From assembly GCF_963576615.1 (NCBI RefSeq), contig NC_088717.1:18896108-18960107 (forward strand): a stretch of 64,000 bases of DNA, given 5' to 3'. The position numbers were made by a program, and so were the translations under genes. The notes beneath the pieces are model-generated. The model did not search any database, was not told the origin of the DNA, and was given only the letters and a program-made list of their open reading frames with translations. The DNA is from Watersipora subatra (taxonomy: Eukaryota; Bryozoa; Gymnolaemata; Cheilostomatida; Watersiporidae). Positions 10,635-22,600 of the stretch are shown one piece after another (position 1 is the first letter of the stretch; every line of letters starts with the position of its first letter).

Positions 10635-13600
10635 CTACAACGAATGTCAAGCAAAATTTGACTAAATAGATTTTCGTAACATCGTTTGGCTTCTTTGTAG
10701 GTTGATGTATAATTGCATAATAATGATATAAAGGAGTTGCTTGCTCTGAGCGAAAGCTCTGATAATGAGAAGATTACTCCGATTACAGCTAAAATGTGTT
10801 ATCTCAAAAATGCCACTGTAACCAGCAATAATTTAAAGACAAACAAGACTATGTAATAAAACTCTAAAAGCTATATATGAAGCAAACTCACCTGAAGAAA
10901 TCTTCAACGCGCAATCCAGGCAATAAACAACATGTTTCTTCTCAACTTCTCTGACGAAGAGGATGTTGAAGACCTCCAACTGCAAGTAAACGCGTCAGAC
11001 TTGTTGAAAAATATCCTCATCGCTTTGGCGTTTTTTACCAATCGCTATTTCACTATTCAAAAACCATTACAAATCTTTGCCATGTTTTTAACAGCTCTTA
11101 CCACATGCAGCGAACCATCAGATTAACTTGAATATTACATGTTCAAGTTAATAAAAGCTCTTTTACACGTGTGTGCTCGCAAAATCAAATTTTGCTACCT
11201 CACAGCTGAAGCAGTAATGTGGGGGCTCTCCATCCTGTCTTCCATGCCAGACTATGTGTTTGTTCTTGCCTGCAAGAAACTCTTCCACCTGCCCCGTGTG
11301 TTCCAGAGACTTCATACAAGCAAACCTATCAAAGAATTAAAGAACTACTGTCACACTATGTACTGTCACACTATGTACTGTCACACTATGTACTGTCACA
11401 CTATGTACTGTCACACTATGTACACTAGTAAAATATAGATACTCTTTAAAATATGTGAATACTGGAAATTAAGCTGTAAAACTTAAAAGACGACAAATGG
11501 GCAAAATGGACTCACTTGACTAAAGAGAGCAGATCAGGGTTCGTCATCTTGACATTACTCGCCAGCTTCCAGGAAAGGTGGATCATAGGAACTATCGACT
11601 TGTAGTTCTGCAATTTGTTAAACTCGTAGCGTTCCAGAGCAAGCTTAAGTACATTTGTGTCCATCGGCGCTGTGTTCCATGCGATATTGTTACACCAACC
11701 CTGCAACAGACCACAACTCCTAATTATACCAACCCTACAACAGACCACAACTCCTAATTATACCAACCCTGCAGCAGACCCCAACTCCTAATTACACCAT
11801 TCCATCCAAAAGGGCTAATATTTACTATAACACGAGTCATGTCTGTCCAAAGTCAGAAATTGAGGTTTGAAAAAAATTGTAAGGTGGGGGATTCAAACTT
11901 ATGACAATTCGCTTACTAGCCTAGCACACTTACGCTGATCATCCACTTTTATGGATTCCGGTACGGTTGTGCACATACCTATTCCCTGGGCTGTATATGC
12001 ACACCTGCCGATCACTCACATGACACACAAGACTATGAGGGTACCATAAAACACTTAAACCAATAATGCCCAAAGAATGCCGACTTACTGTAGCCTGCAC
12101 CCAGTGCACAGTGCCTGGTGCGATGAACACCAAGTCTCCTGGTTTCTGTGTGAACCGATATAGAGGTATCTTTGCTTTAATGAGGTCTTCAGGAAGCGGC
12201 CACCAAGCTCCACTGAGGTAGTCCACATTGTTCCTGAACAAACAGCATGCTAGCGTAGCAACAAGTTCTACTCAGCTACATAAAACACAAGTCCTCGATA
12301 TAGCTAGGAATAACTTTTGGAACTTTCATTTTGTAAGCCCCAGGTCCACTTACTTGACGCAGAGCTGATGCAACGCCCCCCAATAATCATCTGGCACGGC
12401 AAACCACTCACAGTCACCTGGTCCAATGTTAAAGTTTATAGAGCAGAGGTTGAGGTTTTCTTGGTGAGCGGGAGTTCGACATCCAGGTATTTTCATGTAC
12501 AGCTGCACGCTGCAACAAGTAATAAGGCTAATTACAGAAGAATTCACAGATTAAAAGACAATATCTACAATACCCAAAACTGTCTGTAATTTCTCTAAGG
12601 ATGGCAACAAAAAGTCAGCTGTGGCCTCCTACATGTTTGTGTGCAATTAAAATGTGAGAACAGATCATAGCAGTCTTTTTTGCTTTTGGTAGCAAATCTA
12701 CATTTTATTGTTAAACTAAAATATGCTATTATTGATTCAAAGAAACTCTGTGTTAAATTGCTCAAGAATAGTCAACCAAAAATTGTGCAAAAAGCAATGA
12801 AAAGAAAAAGGGCACAGTATGTTTAACCAAATTCAGAATAGGAGAGCGCAAAGCAACTATAATAATCGGTACCTTACTATAACCTTTTAACACCGGCAGC
12901 TTAAGTTATATAACGCACACCAAAACTGCTGTTGTACTAAAAGCTTAACGATGTCATACCAAACACGCCAAAGTATAACTCAACTTAACCTGCATGCCTA
13001 TTTACCAAGTTAATTTGTTTTTTGCAAACAGAAAGTCATCATTTTGCATACTTCAGGGTTTATAATTGATAAGCTCAAAGCGAATGTAATGATCCAACAA
13101 TCTTTATTTATAGCGTAAAGGAGGAAGCAACTCTAATTGCACATCACTCTAAAGCCTGGTTCCCATATACGTCGCAAAGCACCGGCGACAGCACCGCAGG
13201 CTATTAGCGGTGAAATGGGAACCTACGCGCAGGGTACCGCCGAGGACCGCCGGTAGTTGCCAGCGGCATCGCAATAGTTTCGCGCTGCTCAAATTTCGCA
13301 AGACCGCAGGCAAAACCTTCCCGAAATGCACTGTACGGGTAAAGGTCACTATTATAGGAACGGCATGGCGAGCGAACATTTTATTTGATTACGCAATTAT
13401 GTTTACGATATTATTAACGATGTGGCTTTTATGTGAACAGATGCCGCTGAGCCTAGCGTCGCAAGCGTTTTGCTGCGCATGTTACCGCCGGAGTCTCGCA
13501 ATCGATATGGGATCCAAGCTTAATGCAAGAGCGAAGGTCACAGTCACAATGTACTACCCACCTGTTCATGCCAAGAACTGTATGACCGAGGTGACTAAGG

Positions 13601-16600
13601 GCATTGCCAGACCAGTGAACTCTCAGCCAATGTGGTAGTTTCTGCAACTCCACCAGTTGTGTTTTCCACTTGTCTCTGTCCGAGAGGTCAACATTTGTGC
13701 CAAACCGTATCATGGGAGGCAACTTCCGCTTTGTACTTGAGCCTAAACAATCAAAGATGAGATGTACTGGTAAATACGATAAAACCACGAACTGGACAAA
13801 AGCATCCATAAAACACATCGCAACACGATTCTATGGCATTCTCATGGCCTTGATGAGCTTACTTGATGAACTTGAGTCAGAATCAGAGTCTCTGCCAGTT
13901 GGTTTTGACTGCTGCTGCCCTTGTGAACTGCTGCCCTTCGGCTGCTGAGTGGCCGCCTTAGTTGTCGATCTCCCCGTCTCCTCAGCAAGAGATTCTTGAA
14001 AGGACGATGCTTGGTACTGAGCATACTTCGCTATCGTCGTAGATGTACGGGTGCTTTCCTGTTTCCATGTTTGGTTACCTAGGAGATGAAAGACAAATTT
14101 GGCAAAACATATCAAGTACAGTATCTTTGGCACCAAGATGCTTCACAAAGATATCTAAAGATAGATGCCACAAAGTTTCACTAATGTAACATATTTAGCT
14201 CACTCCATGGCTCTCATGAAGCACTGTTAACAGCTTGTTAATAACCTTTAAAGCCAATCGTATACATACAAACATGCATGAAAACCATTTTTCACTAACG
14301 ACAAATGCACCCAACATTGCAAGAGAGACAACTTAAACCTAAAACGCAGGCAGAAAAAACAATTAGCAATTGAACGTAAAAACTGTTTAGATGTATTTAC
14401 CATGAGCGTCTAGCGTCTCCTCGACATTGTATTTTCGCTGCGTTCTTACTTCACAGGGGTGGTCAGGTGCCGTCTCCACCAGAGTTTTTGTAGAAAACAG
14501 GCCAAGGTTTAGCCTTAGAACATTGGTCAAACTTTTTACAAGAACTATTGGTTGTGCCATAGCCACCCTGTAAATATGCAAAGCTTAAATGTTACCATTT
14601 ACGTAAATGGCCAGCACACAAGTTCTACATCGACAAACTAGAGCAGGAGAACAGCTAGAAGATCATTGATATGAAATTACGAAATTAAAGTTCCTGTAAA
14701 CTGACCTTTTGAGGTCACTTGACATGGCATCCTTTTTGCATTCGATTGTTATAGTGGGTGTAGCAGGAGTTAGGTGCTCAGGTCCAAGAGCTGGTTCAGG
14801 AGGTGGAGCAGGCAGTGGTGGCCGACACATGTCTGATAGTATATTTGGTGAGCCCTTAACCATCTCCCTCGACTGGCCTACAAGCACAAGTAGCTGACAC
14901 ATCGGAATGAGCAAACTGAAGATGACAAAGTTTATATATGTATGAGTGCAGACCATAAAACTGTTCAACTGGCCCCACAAAGAATATACTACCGCTACAT
15001 GTTTGTAATGCAATCCTTCAGTTTGTTTACAAGTGAGGAATTTCATAAAACGAGTTTTAGTAGATTTACAAATCTACTAAGCAGCTGTATGAGCAGTATG
15101 AGCAGCTGCGAATAGTTCTATACAAATATGATATCATACATTATTTTACACAAGTACTAAGGCTACAGTCCCCCCTCCACTGTGTAATTAATCGTAAGCT
15201 ATTTGATAAAACTCAGCTACTCACAGCCTTTTGTTGAATCCAATATCTCCTGAGCTGACATGGCTAAATTTAGTCGAGATTTCATTGATTGTCTAGCAAC
15301 AGATGGAGAGGGTGGGACAGGATACGCCGCAGTAATTACTTCTTGTTTGATGGAGAGAGTTTCTGAGGGCGGGAGCACAACCGCGGGGTCATCTAAAATA
15401 GACATAAAAAACTGTTACTACCCCAATGACACAATAGGACACCACTTTGGCTAACCAGAGAGCTAAAAACACTATCATATGAAGATAAATCGCTCCCTAC
15501 CTTTTGGCTGCATCATCCTCTCCATGTTTGATTCTTGTGTGTCCATACAGTTATCAGCCTAACAATACATAATATTACTCATCAATCATAGCTAATGAAT
15601 AATGACTAATGAATATACAGGTGCTACACGCTACAGTAACACGTCAGACACTTACAAAGAAAATGTACATGTACCTCTACCTACCTGTGCAGTAGCCATG
15701 GTGAGGAATATTAATGTAAAATCGCTCTACATAAGATTATATAATCTCCGGTCAACTAAAAGCTATGTGATTAGCTCGCTAAAGCTGGTCATTATAGGTT
15801 ATATTTTTAAGCATAGTTGTCTCAGTGGAAGTTGTCCCAACGGGAGTCGTCTCATCAGTCATTGTAAAATAACAACGATGTATGGAGTTCAGGTATTTGA
15901 AAGTCACAACCATTACGTATGTAGTCAGTGTACTAACCTTAGACATCGCGTAAGGTTGTTGGCCATAATAAGGATGTCTATGCAACATAGCTTGTGGATC
16001 CATGTTTCCTTGTGTCGGATGCATATATGGAGTCCCTCGTCCTGCATTCATATATCCTGGCATGTCTTGTTTGGCGTCTGCCTGTAAAATACTCATTTCA
16101 TTAACCTTTTCTATAATCAGAGCCATGTTTGTTCGAAATGGCTGTTAGTAGTTGGAAAAAACATTGCTCCTTACAGGATTTAAACTGGTAACATTCAGCT
16201 TAGCTATCCGGCACACTACCACCTGTGCCATCATTCACCTTTACCAAAGTTAGAATTACTATGCACATATTTATTCTCTGTGCTTTATCGACACATCTGA
16301 CTATCAGCACACTGGGCTGCCAGGAGACTGCTCTAAACTCGAACACGCGTTGACAGCCAATTCTTGCCATTATACACTCGACTTATAAATCTGCATGTGC
16401 AAGATTAAGACTAAGGAAAAACAGAAAATCCATTGCGCACTTAACAAAGCCGTAAGTACATCCGTAGATAACGCTCGAGTGCCTCGATGAGATGAATTAG
16501 AAATACCATCTACATAAATGCCATCGTATCACGTCAGTAGAAAAGAGGCACAGCACCCGCTGTCAAGCCAAACCAATGTTATAGAGATTACAATCTCACA

Positions 16601-19600
16601 CAATAATATAGTAAGTATGGTTATCACAATAGATGTGCCACAACCTCTTTTATGACTGACAATAGACAAACAATGTCAACCCCACAGACACATGCAAGAA
16701 CTTTTACAAAAAATAACATGGCTATTACATTTCACAAAGAATGAGAATAAAGTAAAGACGTGAGAGAATACTGCTGGGCAGAGATATGATCGGACCAAAA
16801 GGTACGATCGGACCAAAAAGTACAATCGGACCAAAAGGAAACGCTAATTCACTAGATCCGCACATTTTTCATAGAGCCATAGAAATCTTATCCTAAGCCT
16901 ATGTGAGAAACACTATACAGCTAGGCCTTAACGAAAAGTTGAAAACAGCTCTGACAAGCTCGTTGTCACTCGATTCTGTTATTAAACAACCTCCCCTTCA
17001 AGCCTCCATTGCGTACGTACATACGTACAGACTATTTACACACTACTTCTTCACATTGGCGCTTTCTCTACTTTATGTTGGCTTTTTATTAATAAGTGTA
17101 AACTTTTAAAAAGTACATTAATTTTAGTTTTTTCTATTTTCAGCCTTTGAATATGAACGAATGTTACGGTGCTGTGGAGTACATAGCGGCCGATGTTACC
17201 TATTTTTACCTATTCTTAGTGTTTGCTTTTTGGGCATTTCTCTTTGCATTAAGCATTTGCATGTACCATATATCTTTTTATGGTGCTTCAACTACAGCAG
17301 ATATCAGACTGACACCTGATACCGTACGTGTATAAAACACGTCATGGCCAGCATATCTGTGTAATATATTACATATATTAATATAGTACATATATTAATA
17401 TATGTACTATATTAATATATTACATATATTAATATAGTTCATATATTAATATATGTAATGTATTATTCTAGTCTCATTCAGCTCCTTAAGTATAATTTTG
17501 ACAATTTTGGCAAATCTTAACACAGCGTCGCAACTCCGAAGACTACCTGTTGACGGATACTAAAATATAAAGAACTGCCGAGACTCAACTCAAACCATCT
17601 GTTTCTGTCAAGTCAATCCTACAACCATTAATATCAATAACTGGACGTTATTGACGTTATTCACGACCCACAAGGTGATAACTTAATCTAAAACTGGAAA
17701 CAACAAAAGTATGGACAATGAACATTCCGGCCAGTAAGGACTCTAATCCTGTCTCTATATGTTAGCGAATCATACTATAAATATCATAATGAAAGATCTC
17801 CTAATGACTATGTAATGAAGTCTCTTTAAATACGGGCAACCACAAAACAACTAAGAACTTACTTTTTTCTTAGCGAGGGCTTTGCGTTTCCTAGGCGACT
17901 GGCCATTGATCATTTGACTTGAAGTGGATGAGAGGCCGTCAGGACAAGCGTTGTAACCTTGTGGGGGTGCACCACCCACCACTCCGCCTAAGGAAAGGAA
18001 GTGAACTTGTCAAGATAATAATGCGTAACAGCCACATTAAATTGTGACCAGGCTTCAACACCACAAGTGGAACATTAAATTCTATTACAAAGAATACATA
18101 TATATAATATATATCACATCTATCTTCAACAGACTTAGGTAAAAACAGACCAGTAGCTGAGACAAGAAGAATGCAACTAGTGCTACATGGCTTATGTTGA
18201 ATATCTATATCCTGGGTAGTATTAAACTTTCCCTCACACTACGTTGAACCTCAGGGAGAATTTAGAGACAGGGAACCCACCTTGTTGGCGACTAGTCAGC
18301 TCGGCAGGTATAGGCAGATGAAAGGCCTTATCTATGCACGGCAGTTGATGCTGGGCGGCAGTCACTTCCTCCAGCTGCTGCGGAGTCAGCTTATTAAAAC
18401 TGTTCTGAAGGAGGGAAATCCGCGACTTAACATTTGGGTTTACCTCTTCTGCAAACAGACGGATTATCCTAATGAATATGGCGACTTTTTCCCAAAGAGT
18501 TTCAAAGCTAAAAGCTCTTTTTATTATGAGAAACAAAGCAATGCAACAATAACACAAACTATTCAGAGCTAGACCACTAGCAGTCAAGTGCGCAGTGAGA
18601 GATTATCATATGGAATAAGTATATGCACAATTATTCCATGATGCAGCAAGGTGGTCGAGTGGTGCAGATAGTAGTGTGCCTTGCTGGAAAGTGGAATATC
18701 TGGGTTCAATTCCCGTTCTGTGTATTCCTTTTTTAACACTCTTAGCAAGGCCTTGGACAGACAAACAGACACGGCTTATATTATAGTAAAGATTAATGTG
18801 TGACTGCTTCGAGACACCCTGCTACATCAGCGACACAAAATATCTGAGTTTTACGTAGAAGTCACCACCAAGTATTCTTTACTGTCATCCTAAAACCTAC
18901 TTGGGTTGGTGTTAACGGCATTCTGAAAACAATGCAAAGCATCCTTGAGCTGAGAGTTCGCCTCATAAAGAAGACCGAGATTGGTCCATGCAGCCGTGTG
19001 GGCCTTGTCGAGCTGGACAGCGCAGATGTAGGCCTGCAGAGCGTCCATAGGCTGGCTCTGTTGCTGGTAAAGAATCCTGGCAAAGAAAGAAGGCAGAAGA
19101 TAAAACAAGGAACAAAGATCAGCTGAAACGATGAGGAACGATTGCATTTATAATACATTAAAAAGAAATTAGTGAATTGAAAAGCACACAGAGAAGCTGG
19201 GAGTGTGTGGAAAGTTTTTGCCTATGATCCGACTTGCTCGGTATTTCCGCATGACATAATGAGTAACAAAAAACTACAGAAATTGCACAAATCAATTACA
19301 AAAAAATGACCAAGCGCAATGCATGATGTAATGCGAGTGTTGCTGGAGTAATATGCAAGGTTTTTTACCAAGCCCCTCAACCAAAACAGAATTGACCAAT
19401 GAGCTGACACCAGCTAGACGCTAATGAACTAACCATACCTACTAGCAGCACTCCTAGCATTTCATAACAGACACCCTACCGAACTGTCACCACTTTTGTC
19501 TGCTAAGAACAACTATTGCCCCAAAAAAATTGAAAATGAGGAAAATTAGCTTTTTGCATTTATGGCCAATACAATTCTAATGAAAGTTTAGTAAGCTAGC

Positions 19601-22600
19601 GCATGGTATAATTAGCTGGCTAGTAGAGTACGTGATAACCTAACTCATTAGCAAAATGTAAGCAGATCACATGAACCATTAGGCATAATGCACTAGAGGA
19701 ACCTAGAGAAGTAAGATCAGATGTAATATATTGGTTACCAGGGCCTCAATAATCACTGTACCTCCAGCATAGCCATTTCCTCTACTATAACAGAACTACC
19801 TATTTCCACTGGCTGCTTATTTGTGATGGATTCCAAAGACACGAACTGGTCGTGCCTGACTTATAAAGCTGTCATTAGGTGCATGTGACTACCATAAATC
19901 TGATGGGAGAATTGATGGTTTTATAAACCGAGCCTCCATCAGCCACTCCTAAAATGCCTCAGTAAGAATGATAGTACAGGCTATGGGCATGCACAGCAAC
20001 AGTATATATTGTTAAACAATTGCCTTTTTGAATGGGGCATACTTGGGAGATGCCCGACATGCAGATCCCAGGCTGGGCAACTATTTAGGAAAATCCTACA
20101 AGGTATAGATCCACCAACATGTCTTAAGCAAGCCTTATGATGGACTTAGCGCTATTCTGATTGCACATGGTAAGGTTGCGGGTCGATATGCCATAGCTTG
20201 TTTTCTGTCAAAACGCCATTGTTTATTATTCCTTTAGGTTACTGGAAATCCTTGAATGTGGTCATTGACAATACTGCCTTATAAGCTAAAAAGTCCCAGC
20301 GGAGACAAATGAAGGCTCACCTCAGGAATACTCCAAAAATCTTTCCTTGAAAGATTGGTTCCCATTACATCACTAGTACTGTCGGCGGTTATTCATCGAC
20401 CATGTGCGCCGTAGACCGATGGCATCATCAAGGCAACGCGGATATGTCGGGAATGTTTGCAGCTGTCAAACCTTCCGAATAGTTAGCCGTGCATCCACAA
20501 CAACCTGTGCAATCGGCAGCACTTCGGCGATAGTGATTGGCTGCCGATGATTGCTTTATCTATATTTTCTTTTACGACCATCGCTGCGGGACTCGTATTT
20601 CATCGTTTACGCAACCGCACTGATAACAAGAATGCTCTGCTGCAGAATATTCATTGATGTAAATGCGGATGGGTTTATGATAGGGCGAACATTGTTATCA
20701 CAGACGATCACGACAACATTGTGGAGTTAACATCCACATACGGTGATACAGCGTGAACCAGCCTCTAGTATGTCACGTTCAATGGTTAGCGCTGACTGAA
20801 CCCTAAGTTGGCCGAGTAACAATAGTAAGTAATGTATTCAGTCTCTCAATCTACCGACCATGCACGCCTCCCCAGGCGATAGCAAAATGTGTCTGTGTAA
20901 TGAAACTGCTGGCTCTTACCCAATCGAACACCAGGTGTCTGCGCTCGCCTCTGACTTGTCAATGCTCTGTCGGTAGGAGACAAATGCATCATGCACTTTC
21001 CCCAATGTTGAGTAACATCGACCGAGGTAGTACCAACTCTCACCATTGCTGTTGTCAGCTTCGAGACTTTTTTTGAGATGCTCTATGGCAGCAGTCTGTC
21101 GGTGGGGCAGGTCCCCCATTGACTCGTCCATGTGGTACATCCATCCTGCAATATATAGCTCATATCATAAGTACATGCATGACAAACGTAAAGAAGACTT
21201 CCGGAGAACATATGCTGACATGGTGAGCATTCATACAAGCAGGTTCATAGAGTCTGACAATAAAATTCCCTTATACGACATAGAAAATGGGAATTCCGGT
21301 TATTAGTGAGAAATTATACATAGCAATAAAGGCTATCGATGTGAGACAAATATAGATAAAGTAGAGCATCAGTACTTGAGCAATTCCAAACTTGATCGAA
21401 AAATCTGCGCATTTATTCACAACTTGAATGACTAAACATGCACAGACTCGGCAGCATGAGCTTAAAGCAGCTTGTGAATGAGAATAGACTTACACTTCGT
21501 GCAGAAATTGTCTTTCACCTTTTCGTGCCTGATCTTTATTAATCATTGGTGCCAGGTAAGTCAGCTAGGGCTGACTTACCTGGGATCCATTATTAATAAA
21601 AATCAGTCATTAAATATATATTACACATATTTAATAAATAAATCATTTGTTATTTAAAATTTTTGGTTATTATTTGAGATAACTGATAAAGTAATAATAA
21701 TAGTAAAGGTGTAAGATTTTTGTTTCTTCTGAGTGAACATATCAAAATGTTTCTAGGTGTAATGGTTAGCCTCTGGATCTCATCGTCAGATGAGAAGCGA
21801 AAAGGAAGACCATGAATGAATTGATTAAGGAGATAATAAATAGCTAGGAGATAATAAATGTTAGAAAATGGCATGCCTCCCTAATTTTCGTTTTTATAAT
21901 TTACTGTTAGTAGTGGGTGTTATGTTTTAAATATTGCATTAATTCACTGTTTTTTCGAAGAAAAAAAAATATATATACATTATATCATGTCTAGGAATGC
22001 ATTATTCGATATCATTTTTCTTAATCGGGAAATTGTTCCTGTATTCAAACGATTTGGTTGCCGAACAAAAATCTAGAATGAATCATGTTTGAGAACTGAT
22101 GTATCACTGTATAAGAGATAAGGATAGATAGCAGATAAGCCTGGATCTTAGAAGCCAGGGTAGATGTCAAATACAAGACTAGAAAAACAGACAGGGCTAA
22201 ATGTAGGGGCCAAGGCTAAATATAGAAAACAATGATACAATTTTATTAGAAAGCCAGGTCGCATACTTGGTCTACAACTGGTGTCAGTAGCCCTAGCTGC
22301 ATATCAGACTATCTGAATATCAAACTACCATACTTTTCGGACTATAAATCGCACCCCTATATAAGCCGCATCTGCTTTATTTTCCAAAAAACGACAATAA
22401 AACAATACATAGGCCGCACCTTTGTATAAGCCGCAGAACTCAGGACGGTGCTTTTTAACACGGCAGCAACTTTCCTGTTCAAAACCGAACAGTGCCTATC
22501 GGCACAGTTTCGTATTAATCGACGCTTTTTAACCTAGTGCCTAACGGAACAGTACCGTTAGGCATCGTTTCGTATTTTCTTTCACCGCTAGAGGCGCACT

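Noticed and set aside
11139..11438. 99-codon plus-strand frame with CHTMY repeats
   Set aside because: Antisense of KDM6 exon 22 plus the 15-bp tandem repeat.
13210..13638. 142-codon plus-strand frame
   Set aside because: It runs through the GC-rich MITE and the antisense of KDM6 exon 18; no family similarity.
15602..16087. 161-codon plus-strand frame
   Set aside because: Antisense to KDM6 exon 12 and a SINE; the minus-strand exon has splice signals and correct phase.
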